A stretch of DNA of 64,000 bases from Brachybacterium sp. UMB0905. GTDB taxonomy: Bacteria > Actinomycetota > Actinomycetes > Actinomycetales > Dermabacteraceae. The stretch lies in contig NZ_PNHL01000004.1 of assembly GCF_002871795.1 (NCBI RefSeq), positions 62,001 through 126,000 of the forward strand, in the 5' to 3' direction. Both the position numbers and the translations under genes were made by a program. The notes under the pieces were generated by a model. That model had not been told where the DNA came from. It saw only the letters and a program-made list of their open reading frames with translations, and did no database searches. Every line of letters starts with the position of its first letter. Positions within the stretch are counted from its first letter, which is position 1. This document shows positions 24,982 through 35,463 of the stretch, piece after piece.

Positions 24982-25283
24982 CGGGGGCACGCCTTCCTCC
25001 TCCCGATGACATGCGGGGGAGGTGAGGCCATGTTGCGGATGCAGATGCACGCGGACGTTGAATGGGCGCGGCCCTCGCCGACGGCGGTGAGGTGCTGAGG
25101 CGTCGGAATGATGTATGAAGCGTCCACGATGTCAGTGAAGCCGATGGGGTCGGCAATCGCACCCGCTTATCGACGTCCGCCAGCTCTATCAGCTCGTGCT
25201 ACGGGCGGCTCATACCTGCTGAGTGTTCTGCACGTGGGTGTGCTAGCAACGCGAGTCCTGTCACGGCACAGGAGAGAAAAGCC
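24982..25283. other. 302-bp region without a clear gene
   Basis: No convincing gene on either strand. A short minus-strand stretch reads GFTDIVDASYIIPTPQHLTA and could be a protein fragment, but both ends break off and no family is recognised. Several stops in all frames and lower GC than the surroundings suggest a scar next to vapBC. Confidence 0.4.
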
Positions 25284-26741
<1,458 letters not shown>

Positions 26742-26774
26742 GCAGTCGAGCCTATCGACGCTGGGTCAGCGTGC

Positions 26775-27034
26775 CTACTCGCCGAGCTCTTGGAGTACGT
26801 CGTCGAGGTCGTCCGTGGCGATCTCGCGGAAGCGCCGCTCGGCGATGTCCGCCCGGCCGACTGCGGCCGCTGCCCGAAGTGCGCCAGCTTGGCTCGCTGT
26901 TCGGCTTCGTGCTGCTCTAGAAGGCGCAGCCCCGCCCGGAGCACCTCGCTGGCGTTCTGGTACTGCCCCGTCGAAACCAGTGAATCGACGAGCTTGTGCT
27001 GATGGTCGCTGAGCACAACATTTCGCGTCGGCAT
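26775..27034 (-). pseudogene. parD: ParD-type antitoxin with a 1-bp frameshift
   Basis: From ATG 27034 the frame reads MPTRNVVLSDHQHKLVDSLV, then GQYQNASEVLRAGLRLLEQH and AEQRAKLA, the ParD/CC2985 pattern. After the AAGCTGGCGCA stretch the family sequence continues only in the next frame as ALRAAAAVGRADIAE and FREIATDDLDDVLQELGE, stop at 26775. One lost base in a GCN-GCA codon pair would explain it. No ParE toxin gene is adjacent; larC begins 33 bp downstream. It is therefore a broken, solitary antitoxin. Confidence 0.75.
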
Positions 27035-27254
27035 CTCACCACCTCCTCTATAGGTATGGCAGGTTCTGCCATGCGTGATGAGTTACCGCTCTTTGACCCT
27101 GCTTCCCGTGTGGCTCCAACGTGCCGGGTCATCTGACCCGTCGGCAGTGGGAACAGCACCTTCGGCCGGTGGTGGCCTGCCCGCCAGATCCTTAGCGTCG
27201 AGAACGACAGGACCTCGAGACATGCGCCACCCGGCGCCAAGGAGCTGAACCGAG

Positions 27255-28010
27255 ATGTTCCCGACCACCCGTTCCTTCGACCGTCGATCCTTCTTCGCCG
27301 CCACCGCGGCGCTGGGTGGCGGGGCCGCTGCCCTGACCCTCCCGGCCACCATGGCTCGGGCGGAGGACACCGCGATCCGCGGCCAGGACGTCTCCTCCCA
27401 CCAGGGCAATGTGGACTGGGCCGCGCAGGCCGCCGCCGGGTCCCGCTTCGCCTACTGCAAGGCCACCCAGGGCAACTGGTACAAGAACCCGTACTTCTCC
27501 CAGCAGTACGGCGGCTCCTACGAGCACGGCCTGGTGCACGGCGCCTACCACTGGACTGAGCCGGGCAACTCCGACCCCGTGGCCGAGTGCGACTTCTTCG
27601 TGGACAACGGCGGCGGCTGGAGCGACGACGGCCGCACCATGCCCGGCATGCTCGATGTCGAGGACAACCCCAACGGCATGGGCATGGAGGAGCTGCAGGG
27701 CTGGATCGTCGCCTGGATCGACCGCTACCGCGAGCGCACCGGCCGCACCCCCGTGGTGTACACCGGCGCATGGTTCTGGGACGCGCAGGTGGGCCCGAAC
27801 TGGGCGCCGGAGAACGTGCCGCTGCACGTGGCCGCCTACACCGCCGAGCCGCCCGTCGGCACCCAGATCCCCGGCACCTGGAACGCCTGGGAGATCTGGC
27901 AGTACAACGACAGCGGCGCCTTCGCCGGTGACCAGAACCTGTGGCACGGCAACCAGGAGCAGTTCGAGGCCTTCCTCGTGGACCCGAACTACGACCCCGT
28001 CAGCAACTGA
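27255..28010 (+). CDS. GH25 lysozyme, exported by a Tat-type signal
   Basis: 251 residues. SFDRRSFFAATAALGGGAAA is a twin-arginine signal, with probable cleavage after ARA (about 36). The mature enzyme begins IRGQDVSSHQGNVDW with the first GH25 Asp, and MLDVEDNPNG supplies the Asp-x-Glu catalytic pair; EIWQYNDSG ends the fold. It would hydrolyse the MurNAc-GlcNAc bond in peptidoglycan outside the membrane. No cell-wall binding domain is present. A divergent start lies near the parD remnant. Confidence 0.93.
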   Translation: MFPTTRSFDRRSFFAATAALGGGAAALTLPATMARAEDTAIRGQDVSSHQGNVDWAAQAAAGSRFAYCKATQGNWYKNPYFSQQYGGSYEHGLVHGAYHWTEPGNSDPVAECDFFVDNGGGWSDDGRTMPGMLDVEDNPNGMGMEELQGWIVAWIDRYRERTGRTPVVYTGAWFWDAQVGPNWAPENVPLHVAAYTAEPPVGTQIPGTWNAWEIWQYNDSGAFAGDQNLWHGNQEQFEAFLVDPNYDPVSN

Positions 28011-28146
28011 CGAGCCGCGACGGTGGTTTCCATCGCACCCCCGTACGCGGGGTGGGTGATCCACGCAGGCGTACCCGTCACCCGGGGGCCGGAGCGGTGA
28101 CTACAGTGGACCGCGGACTACGCGACCCCCTGGAGGAGCCCCGGCC

Positions 28147-30060
28147 ATGAGCGATCTGCGGATGATCATCCACCCCGACGGCACGGGGGTGCTGCACACC
28201 CCGCGCGGCGAGAAGCCGGTGAGTGCGCCGAACCCGGCGGAGACCCGCCGGCAGCTGCTGCAGCTCGCCGTCGAGGAGACCCGCGCCGCGGGCCGGGATC
28301 TGCAGGTCACGGTGCTGGCCGAGGGTCGCAGCTCCGAGATCATGGTCGATCCCTTCGGCGCCACGCGTCCCGCCTCCCCGGAGCCGATGATCCAGTCGGT
28401 GCCCGGGGCCAGCTCCACCGCCGATGAGGTGGACGATGAACCGGACCTGGAAGCCACGGTGGTCCGCCCCGCGGGAGGAGCGGACATGATTCCGCCGCCG
28501 CCCGGGCCGACGCACGCCGCGCCCGCGCCGCAGGCCGCCGAAGCCTCGGCCCCGTCGGCGCCCCCGATCCCGTCGGCCCCGTCGGCTGCCCCGATCCCGT
28601 CGGCCCCGTCGGCTGCCCCGCCGCCCTCTGCGCCTTCAGCACCCTCGGCCCCGGCGGCTCCGGCCGCGGAGCAGCCCGAGGTCAACGCGTGGTATCAGCC
28701 GGCGAGCCCCGCCCCGATGCCCACCGCGCCCTCCCCGGCCCCGGCCCCGCAGCCCGCGGATGAGGCGCAGGGGTACCCGCAGTCCGCCCCGCAGCAGGGG
28801 CAGGGCTCGCCGCAGCCGCCGCAGGCCTCCCCGCAGATGCAGCAGGGGCAGCCGCAGATGCAGCAGCCCCAGCCGGTCCAGCCGCAGCCCGTCCCGCAGC
28901 CGATCCCGGGCCAGCCGTCGGCACCGGAGCCCGCCCCCGCGCACCACGGCATCGCCGAGGATGACCCGGAGTGGCAGCGCATCGCCCAGGAACCCGCCAC
29001 CGAGGGATCCCGCGGCAGCTGGAACCGCCGACTGGGCATGAAGCTGAAGCCCTCCGAGGAAGAGCTCGCCGCGCGCCGCGCGCGCCTGGCCGAGGAGCGC
29101 AGCCGCGCCGAGGAGGAGCGCCGCGCCGAAGCCGTCCGGCAGGAGGAGGAGCAGCGCGCCTCGAGCCGCCGCGAAGCCCGTCGGCGCCAGCAGGAACAGC
29201 GCCGGCGCGAGCAGCGCGAGGTCATCCAGACCAACTTCCAGGGTGCCCGCACCATCCTCATCGCGAACCCCAAGGGCGGCGCACGCAAGACCACCAGCAC
29301 CTACCTGCTCGCCGCGACCATGGGCATCGTGCGCGGCGGGTCCGTCGTGGCATGGGATGCCAACGAGACCATGGGCACCCTCGGGGACCGGTCCCGCGTC
29401 GGCAACCACACCCGCACCGTCGTGGACCTGCTGCACGGCGCCGAGGGGCTTTTCTCCTCGATCGAGGGCAGCCGCCTGGGGGCCCTGGACGCCTTCGTGC
29501 GTCCGCAGGGGGACAGCCACTTCGACGTGCTGGCCTCCGATGAGGACCCCACCCGGCAGGACATCGTGGACGCCAAGGGTTTCGCGACCGTCCACGAGAT
29601 CCTCACGCGCTTCTACCGGCTGATCCTCGTGGACACCGGCAACAACATGCGCACCGGCCATTTCCAGGCCGCCCTCGAGGCCGCCGATCAGCTCGTCATC
29701 CCCGTCGCGGCCAGCCACGACTCCGCGCGCGTGGCCCAGCAGATGATGAAGGCGCTGGTCGCGAGCGGGCACGAGGAGCTGGTGCGCTCGGCCGTCGTGC
29801 TCATGCACGAGCTCGAACCGGAGGGATCGCCCGACGGCCCGGCCGTCGCGCAAGAGCTCGCGGACGCCTTCGCGCCGCAGGTCGCCGAGGTGCTGCCGAT
29901 CCCCTTCGACGATGCCCTCAAGCGCGGTGGCGCCATCGACTACGCCACCACCTCCGAATCCACGCAGAACGCCTACCTCGATGCCGCGACCGCCGTGGCG
30001 CGCGGGGTCCAGCAGGCCGCGCAGAATCGCGAGGAGAAGAGCGCCGACGGGGACGCCTGA
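28147..30060 (+). CDS. ParA/MinD-like ATPase with Pro-rich and coiled-coil N-terminal half
   Basis: 637 residues. Residues 1-85 form a small folded region (MSDLRMIIHPDGTGVLHTPR), 110-275 are Pro/Ala/Gln-rich, 300-360 are a charged coiled coil (EERSRAEEERRAEAVRQEEE), and the ATPase follows. The deviant Walker A is NPKGGARKTTSTY where KGGVGKTT is usual; VVAWDANE replaces the common DxDPQ. The layout resembles EspI-like proteins tied to type VII secretion, but no secretion gene is nearby. Pro-rich repeats APSAAPIPSAPS are tandem. A strong terminator follows. Confidence 0.82.
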   Translation: MSDLRMIIHPDGTGVLHTPRGEKPVSAPNPAETRRQLLQLAVEETRAAGRDLQVTVLAEGRSSEIMVDPFGATRPASPEPMIQSVPGASSTADEVDDEPDLEATVVRPAGGADMIPPPPGPTHAAPAPQAAEASAPSAPPIPSAPSAAPIPSAPSAAPPPSAPSAPSAPAAPAAEQPEVNAWYQPASPAPMPTAPSPAPAPQPADEAQGYPQSAPQQGQGSPQPPQASPQMQQGQPQMQQPQPVQPQPVPQPIPGQPSAPEPAPAHHGIAEDDPEWQRIAQEPATEGSRGSWNRRLGMKLKPSEEELAARRARLAEERSRAEEERRAEAVRQEEEQRASSRREARRRQQEQRRREQREVIQTNFQGARTILIANPKGGARKTTSTYLLAATMGIVRGGSVVAWDANETMGTLGDRSRVGNHTRTVVDLLHGAEGLFSSIEGSRLGALDAFVRPQGDSHFDVLASDEDPTRQDIVDAKGFATVHEILTRFYRLILVDTGNNMRTGHFQAALEAADQLVIPVAASHDSARVAQQMMKALVASGHEELVRSAVVLMHELEPEGSPDGPAVAQELADAFAPQVAEVLPIPFDDALKRGGAIDYATTSESTQNAYLDAATAVARGVQQAAQNREEKSADGDA

Positions 30061-30080
30061 GCAGCAGAGGCCCCCGTCGG

Positions 30081-30109
30081 GCCCGGACCGGTCAGATGCC
30101 GGTCCGGGC
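30081..30109. terminator. Bidirectional terminator between convergent genes
   Basis: GCCCGGACCGG (30081-30091) and CCGGTCCGGGC (30099-30109) form a perfect 11-bp stem with a 7-nt loop. It lies 20 bp after the ATPase gene and 18 bp before the end of the persulfide dioxygenase gene on the other strand. Confidence 0.88.
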
Positions 30110-30127
30110 CTCGTCAGCCGCTGAGCT

Positions 30128-31525
30128 TCAGCCCTGCTCCTTTTCCCAGGCGCCGTAGCTGCCCTGCAGCTCCACGACGTCCCAGCCGGCCCGGCGCAGC
30201 GCGGAGGACGCCACCGTGTTGCGCTGCCCGGACTGGCAGAACGTGATGAGCTTCGTGCCCTCGGGCAGCTGGTCCTGGTGGAACAGCACCTTCCCGGCGC
30301 TCAGCTGCTCCGCCCCCGGGATCGTGCCGGCGGCATGCTCGGAGCGGTTGCGCACATCCAGCAGGTAGTCCTCCGGCTCGCTCTCGCGCAGCGCCGCGAG
30401 ATCCGCGGGAGCCACCACCGCCGGGGCCGACAGCTCCAACTCCTCCAGGGAGGGCAGGTAGCCGGTGAGGCGATCCACGCCCACCCGCACGAAGTGGTCG
30501 CTCCACTCGCTCGCGGTCTCGGCATCAGGCGCGAGGACCACGAGCTCGGCGTCATCGGACTCCGGATCGAAGGCCCAGCCGATGTGCGTGGCGGCCTTGC
30601 CGAGGTTCGGCAGGGACAGCGCCCCGGGTACGGTGCCGGCGTGGACCTCCTCGACCGGGCGGGTGTCCACGAGTGCGAGGGAACCATCGGCCATCCCCGT
30701 GCTGAGCTGGGTGGCGCTGACCTCCCGCGGGACGGGCCGCTCACCCATGATCGCCGGGCCCTGCTTGTTCTGCCGCTTCATGCGGGCGAAATAGGCGTGG
30801 GCATCGGGCTGGCCGTCCAGCAGCTCCTCGACGAAGCCCTGCTCATCGTCGTTCTCCAGGTACGTCGCCCACCAGGCGAACTTGCGCTCATAGCCCACGG
30901 TGGTCGACGGCAGAGCGCCAAGCGCCTTGCCGCAGGCGGAGCCGGCGCCATGACCGGGGAAGACCTGGATGTGATCGCCCAGGTCGATGAAGGCATGCTT
31001 GAGGGAGGCGAACAGCTGCTTGGCGCCTGCGAACCGGGTGTCCTGGTAGCCGGCGGCCTCATCGAGCAGGTCCGGGCGGCCCAGGTCCCCGGAGAACACG
31101 AAGTCACCGGTGAGGTAGTAGCCGGGCTGGTCGGTCACTGCCCCGTCGGTCACCAGGTAAGCGAGATGCTCGGGGGTGTGGCCGGGGGTGTGCTTGGCGG
31201 TGACAGTGATGTTGCCGAGCGTGATGGTGCCGCCGTCGTGCAGCAGCTCGGCGCCGAAGCCGTAGGTCCAGTCCTCCCCACCCTCACCGGAGACGTACGC
31301 GGTCGCGCCGGTGGCGGCGGCGAGCTCCCGGGTGCCGGAGAGGAAGTCGGCGTGGATGTGGGTCTCGGCGACCGCGGTGATCGTCAGGCCGTGGCGGGCG
31401 GCGAGGTCCAGGTAGACCTGGATATCGCGGCGGGGGTCCACCACGAGGGCTTCGCCCTTGGCCTGGCAGCCGATCATGTAGCTGGCCTGCGCCAGGTCTT
31501 CGTCGTAGATCCGTTCGAGCAGCAT
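30128..31525 (-). CDS. cstB: Persulfide dioxygenase-rhodanese fusion (CstB-like)
   Basis: 465 residues from ATG 31525, with AGGAG upstream. The metallo-beta-lactamase domain (1-240) has AETHIHADFLSGT, KHTPGHTPEH, TGDFVFSGDLGR and FPGHGAGS, the iron ligands of ETHE1-type enzymes. A first rhodanese region (about 270-360) has no Cys at the active loop and a second (about 370-465) has ITFCQSGQRN with the reactive Cys, the same three-part order as Staphylococcus CstB. It converts persulfide to sulfite and thiosulfate. The GntR gene is 14 bp upstream and SQR is divergent. Confidence 0.92.
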   Translation of the reverse strand: MLLERIYDEDLAQASYMIGCQAKGEALVVDPRRDIQVYLDLAARHGLTITAVAETHIHADFLSGTRELAAATGATAYVSGEGGEDWTYGFGAELLHDGGTITLGNITVTAKHTPGHTPEHLAYLVTDGAVTDQPGYYLTGDFVFSGDLGRPDLLDEAAGYQDTRFAGAKQLFASLKHAFIDLGDHIQVFPGHGAGSACGKALGALPSTTVGYERKFAWWATYLENDDEQGFVEELLDGQPDAHAYFARMKRQNKQGPAIMGERPVPREVSATQLSTGMADGSLALVDTRPVEEVHAGTVPGALSLPNLGKAATHIGWAFDPESDDAELVVLAPDAETASEWSDHFVRVGVDRLTGYLPSLEELELSAPAVVAPADLAALRESEPEDYLLDVRNRSEHAAGTIPGAEQLSAGKVLFHQDQLPEGTKLITFCQSGQRNTVASSALRRAGWDVVELQGSYGAWEKEQG

Positions 31526-31539
31526 GGGGTTCTCCTGGG

Positions 31540-32367
31540 TCAGTCGGTGGCGGGGTGGCCGTTCGTCCGGCGGGTGGGGCTGTCGTTGGGCTGGGCATCG
31601 GGCTGGGCATCGGGTCGGGTGAGGTCCCAGCTCTGCCCGGTGGTGGGGGTGAAATGGGAGGTCAGACGGAACTGGTCGCCGCGCAAGAGGGTGATGCGCC
31701 ATTCGATCGCCCCCCGTTCGCTGCGGCTGAAGCGTTCGATGCGGAAACCGGGGGAGCGGGGGGTGACGCCCAGCAGCTCGGCGTCCTCGGCCGCGAGGGT
31801 GACCGCCTCGATGACTTCGTGGCCGAAGCGGGGCACGACGCCCAGACGCTGTTCCATCTGCGTGTACAGGGCGGTGTGGGAGAAGTCCGCGTCCAGCAGT
31901 GGACGGGCGAGCTCGGCGTCGAGGTAGACGGTGTCCAGTGCGAGCGGCACTCCGTCGGAGCAGCGCAGCCGGGTGAGGACCAGCAGCGGATGGTCTGCGG
32001 GGAGGTTCAGGTGGGCGGCGGCCTCCGGGTCGGTGGTCTCCTCCAGGCGCAGCACGCGGCTGTCCTGGCTGTGTCCGGCATCCTCCACGGAGGCGAACAG
32101 GCTGTAGAGCACGCCGACGGGCTGCTCGACCACGCCCGGGCACACCCGCGGGGTGCGGCCGCGCTCAGCGCTGACGAGGCCGGATTCACGCAGCGGGCGC
32201 AGGGCCTGCCGCATGGTCTGCCGACTGACGCCGTATTCTGCTGCCAGCACCTTCTCGCCGGGGAAGGCGGTGGGGTATTCGCCCAGGTCGATGCGCCGCC
32301 GCAGGTCCTGTTCGACCTGGCGCCACAGCGCGGGGCCCCCGTCACGTATCAGATCGATCGCCGGCAT
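31540..32367 (-). CDS. GntR/HutC-family regulator with UTRA sensor
   Basis: 275 residues. The winged helix (LRRRIDLGEYPTAFPGEKVL, AAEYGVSRQTMRQALRPLRE) is followed by a UTRA ligand domain (LTRLRCSDGVPLALDTVYLD). The last 30 residues are repetitive (DAQPDAQPND). Start ATG 32367 has GGAGGCAAG upstream. It is the first gene of the transcript that includes the persulfide dioxygenase and faces the SQR gene, so it probably controls the sulfide-oxidation locus. Most UTRA regulators sense sugars or organic acids, so the ligand is open. Confidence 0.88.
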   Translation of the reverse strand: MPAIDLIRDGGPALWRQVEQDLRRRIDLGEYPTAFPGEKVLAAEYGVSRQTMRQALRPLRESGLVSAERGRTPRVCPGVVEQPVGVLYSLFASVEDAGHSQDSRVLRLEETTDPEAAAHLNLPADHPLLVLTRLRCSDGVPLALDTVYLDAELARPLLDADFSHTALYTQMEQRLGVVPRFGHEVIEAVTLAAEDAELLGVTPRSPGFRIERFSRSERGAIEWRITLLRGDQFRLTSHFTPTTGQSWDLTRPDAQPDAQPNDSPTRRTNGHPATD

Positions 32368-32398
32368 CTCTTGCCTCCTGAACTCTCCGCCGCCTAAG

Positions 32399-32406
32399 GT
32401 ACGTAC
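32399..32406. promoter_or_regulatory. GTACGTAC palindrome in the GntR/SQR divergent region
   Basis: The perfect 8-bp palindrome lies within AAGGTACGTACATT, midway between the GntR start (32367) and the SQR start (32460). HutC-type GntR proteins bind short GT-N-AC palindromes, so it is the best operator candidate in this 92-bp gap. Confidence 0.4.
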
Positions 32407-32459
32407 ATTCCGGCCCGCGGGCAAGACGGGGCCACGCACAACACCCCAGGGGGTCAACG

Positions 32460-33659
32460 ATGACCAGCATCCACCACCGCGTCCTCATCATCGGCGGCGG
32501 CAACGCCGGCATCACCGTCGCCGCGCGACTGCGCCGCCAGGGGGTCGAGGACATCGGCCTCATCGAACCCAGCGACAAGCACTACTACCAGCCACTATGG
32601 ACCCTCGTGGGCGGCGGCTGCGCACGGCAGAAGGAGACCGTCCGCTCCGAGGCATCGGTCATGCCGCAGGGCGTGGCCTGGATCAAGGACCGCGCCACCG
32701 ACATCGACCCCGAGCAGAAGCTCGTCTCCACCGCCGGTGGTGTGCAGATCACCTACGACCAGCTCGTCGTCTGCCCCGGCATCCAGCTGGACTGGGACGC
32801 GATCGACGGCATGGCCGAGGCGCTCGAGACCCCGGCGGTGTCCTCCAACTACCGCTTCGACCTGGCCCCGAAGACCTGGGATCTGATCCGACAGCTGCGC
32901 TCGGGAACTGCCGTGTTCACGATGCCGTCGGGCCCCATCAAATGCGCGGGCGCCCCGCAGAAGATCGCGTATCTCGCCGCCGACTACTGGCGCACGCAGG
33001 GCGTGCTGGACAACATTCGCGTGGTGCTCGTGCTGCCCACCCCCGGCATGTTCGGCGTGCCGGAGTTCGCCGAGGAGCTCGAGCGCGTGGTACAGGACTA
33101 CGGCATCGAGGTCCGCTTCAGCAGCGAGGCCACCGCGATTGACGGCCCCGGCAAGACCGTGACCATCACCCCGAACGACGGCGGGGAGGCCGAGACCCTG
33201 GCCTTTGACATGCTGCACGTGGTGCCGCGGCAGTCCGCGCCGGACTGGCTGAAGCGCACGCCGCTCGCCGATCCCGAGAACCCCGCCGGCTACGTGCAGG
33301 TGGACAAGCACACCCTGCAGCACGTGCGCTACCCCGATGTGTTCTCGCTCGGTGATGCCGGCTCCACCCCGAACTCCAAGACGGGCGCCGCGATCCGTAA
33401 GCAGGCCCCGGTGCTGGTGGAGAACCTGTTGGCCCGCATGAAGGGCGAGGAGCTCACCGGCTCCTACGACGGTTACGCCTCGTGCCCGCTGACCACCTCG
33501 CGCTCGACGATGCTGCTGGCCGAGTTCGACTACACGATGCGGCCCACCCCGAGCTTCCCGAAGATCGACACCACGAAGTCCCGCAAGGACATGTGGCTGC
33601 TCAAGCGCTACGGGCTGCCCGCGATGTACTGGAACCTCATGCTCAAGGGCAGGGCCTGA
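32460..33659 (+). CDS. sqr: Sulfide:quinone oxidoreductase (type II-like)
   Basis: 399 residues. RVLIIGGGNAGITVAARLRR binds FAD, KHYYQPLWTLVGGG is a signature of the human-like (SQRDL) group, and Cys162 (GPIKCAGAPQ) with Cys342 (YASCPLTT) are the redox pair. FSLGDAGSTPNSKTGAAIRK binds the flavin tail, and the Trp/Tyr-rich end would dip into the membrane. It oxidises sulfide to persulfide and reduces quinone. It is divergent from GntR-cstB, completing a sulfide detoxification unit. Confidence 0.93.
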   Translation: MTSIHHRVLIIGGGNAGITVAARLRRQGVEDIGLIEPSDKHYYQPLWTLVGGGCARQKETVRSEASVMPQGVAWIKDRATDIDPEQKLVSTAGGVQITYDQLVVCPGIQLDWDAIDGMAEALETPAVSSNYRFDLAPKTWDLIRQLRSGTAVFTMPSGPIKCAGAPQKIAYLAADYWRTQGVLDNIRVVLVLPTPGMFGVPEFAEELERVVQDYGIEVRFSSEATAIDGPGKTVTITPNDGGEAETLAFDMLHVVPRQSAPDWLKRTPLADPENPAGYVQVDKHTLQHVRYPDVFSLGDAGSTPNSKTGAAIRKQAPVLVENLLARMKGEELTGSYDGYASCPLTTSRSTMLLAEFDYTMRPTPSFPKIDTTKSRKDMWLLKRYGLPAMYWNLMLKGRA

Positions 33660-33684
33660 GAGATCTGCCGCCTGCCGTGTTGCG

Positions 33685-33735
33685 GAGTTGTTTGATCATC
33701 AGCAAACAACTCTGAACAACTTTGGGAAACAACTC
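33685..33735. repeat. ACAACT repeat array, left copy
   Basis: GAGTTGTTTG (33685-33694) is inverted as CAAACAACTC (33703-33712), followed by further AACAACT at 33715 and AAACAACTC at 33727. The 19-bp CAAACAACTCTGAACAACT (33703-33721) is identical to 35493-35511 at the other end of the gene between them. The region is AT-rich in a GC-rich surrounding and lies just after the stop of that minus-strand gene. Confidence 0.9.
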
Positions 33736-33750
33736 TCGGGTCGGGTGCGG

Positions 33751-35451
33751 TCAGAGGTCGGCCGCGATCCATCGAACCCCCGGGCCTCGAGTGGGACCAT
33801 CGGGGTCTTTCTTGATGCGACGGGTGTTGGCGAGGTAGCGCAGAACCTGCGTGACCTCCCGAGCGGGGGCGCCGGTGGCGGAGGCGATGGCGCGATTGGT
33901 GACTGTCTCGCCGGATTGCACCGCGCTCATCACCCAGTGCTCGACCGCGCCGGCCTGGGGAGCGGTGCCGCCAGAGGCGGAGAACTCGTTGCGCGCCTGC
34001 CCACTGAGCTGCCACTCGTCAGCGCCCTGCGCTTCCTGCAGCACACCGGTGCTGACCATCCAGCCGAGGACCGCGCGCGCCTCCGAAATCCCCACCTGGA
34101 GGAGAACAGAGGCTTGGCGCCCGGACAGGACGGGCGCGCTCTCCAGATGCTTGAGAACCAGAAGGGCATTGAGACTGTTCACCTCCGCTGCGGGCCCGAG
34201 AGTCATGTCCAGGGCGCTGAGCCAGCGGATGAACGCTGTGTCTACCGCATCTGCGGTGAACGTGACAGACACGTGGAAGTTGTCGGCCTGGACGTGGGGT
34301 GCCGTGCGCCCATCTCGCAGCATCGAGACCCACATGCGGTCGAAGCCGCGTGACGTCTCCTCTACCAAGCCCAGGCGATGCAGAGCTCGCATCAGCGCCA
34401 CGTTGCGAGGCATGGAGCGGGTGCTGAGGATCTGGTCTAGTTGAACGCCGTGCGGGAGCGGTCCGGGCGAGTCGATGCTGAGCCTGATCGGAGAGTGGTC
34501 GATGTCGATCGGCATCTGTGACGCCCAGTCACGGTGGACAAAGGCGTTGGTCACCGACTCGTCCACAGCCTGCGCAGGAAAATCGGGGATAGGGCGTTCG
34601 AGCCCGCTGGGCAGTTCGACGCGAGAGTTCTCTGGATCCGACAGAGCCGAGATGCGCTCGCGCACTGACGTCATGGCGAGCAGGAGCGGACCGGTGTACT
34701 CCGTGGTGGACGGCTCTGCCCCAGGGGTGCGTCGCCAGAGGTGACGAGCAAGTACTCGATCGGTGCTGGCCAGTAGGATCTCCCCGGCCACGGTGAGTGT
34801 TCCCCGGTCGTCGAGAACGCCCAGGCGGCGCAGCACATCCTCCGCGGAAGTGGCGCGCTCGCCAGGGGAGCGGTGCTCAAGCAGGCGCTGAGCGAGTGTC
34901 ATGGCGGCGGGGTCCAGGTCGCTGATCCCCAGTGATGAGGGCCGTGCGGTGTAGTCGGGGTTCGCCCGCGCGAACGCGATCGCCTGGCGTTCGCGATCAG
35001 TGAGCTCCCGGCAGGAATCCCCGTCGCGGATCGTCGCTGCTCCGTTGGAGCGGGAGTAAACCGTCAGGCCCGGGGGGATACGGATGTCCAGCAGTCGTAC
35101 CCCATCCCAATCCAGCTCCGTGACGTCGACGGTCAGAGGCGGTCTGGTGTTGTGAAAGATCTTCGCCCGGATGGTGTGCGCATCAGCATCGGTTCCCGTG
35201 AACGCTGCTGGACCAGCGGCCTTGTCCCGGAGGCCGAGAATGATGTGGGACTCGCCGTCGGCGTTCGCGAAGCACACCGTAGCGTCCAGCAGCACCTCGA
35301 TCCGGCGCGCGTCAGGATTGCGTGCGGGAGTGGTCGCAGGATCCTCTTTGAAGTCGAGGTGCTGATCCTCGACGTCCGCGGGTCGGGCGCCGGTGGAGAT
35401 GGCCTCCAGGGCTGTACGGATCGCCTGCGGCAACGACGGTGACGTGGGCAT
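33751..35451 (-). CDS. AlbA_2/Schlafen-domain ATP-binding regulator-like protein
   Basis: 566 residues. The AlbA_2 (formerly AAA_4) nucleic-acid-binding domain covers about 20-170: DQHLDFKEDPA, ADGESHIILGLRD, VRLLDIRIPPG and RDGDSCRELTDRERQAI. An HATPase_c_4-type region follows (about 240-390) with QAVDESVTNAFVHRDW and IDSPGPLPHG. Winged-helix-like segments end the protein. Such proteins are usually called transcriptional regulators, and some Schlafen-type members lie in defence loci. Repeat arrays with the same 19-mer lie at both ends of the gene, the right one covering its promoter. Confidence 0.85.
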   Translation of the reverse strand: MPTSPSLPQAIRTALEAISTGARPADVEDQHLDFKEDPATTPARNPDARRIEVLLDATVCFANADGESHIILGLRDKAAGPAAFTGTDADAHTIRAKIFHNTRPPLTVDVTELDWDGVRLLDIRIPPGLTVYSRSNGAATIRDGDSCRELTDRERQAIAFARANPDYTARPSSLGISDLDPAAMTLAQRLLEHRSPGERATSAEDVLRRLGVLDDRGTLTVAGEILLASTDRVLARHLWRRTPGAEPSTTEYTGPLLLAMTSVRERISALSDPENSRVELPSGLERPIPDFPAQAVDESVTNAFVHRDWASQMPIDIDHSPIRLSIDSPGPLPHGVQLDQILSTRSMPRNVALMRALHRLGLVEETSRGFDRMWVSMLRDGRTAPHVQADNFHVSVTFTADAVDTAFIRWLSALDMTLGPAAEVNSLNALLVLKHLESAPVLSGRQASVLLQVGISEARAVLGWMVSTGVLQEAQGADEWQLSGQARNEFSASGGTAPQAGAVEHWVMSAVQSGETVTNRAIASATGAPAREVTQVLRYLANTRRIKKDPDGPTRGPGVRWIAADL

Positions 35452-35463
35452 GATCCGAGACTA

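Noticed and set aside
30128..32143. A 671-aa fusion reaching into the GntR gene
   Set aside because: The part upstream of 31525 is an out-of-frame reading of GntR; a good ribosome site and the conserved metallo-beta-lactamase start fix the gene at 31525.
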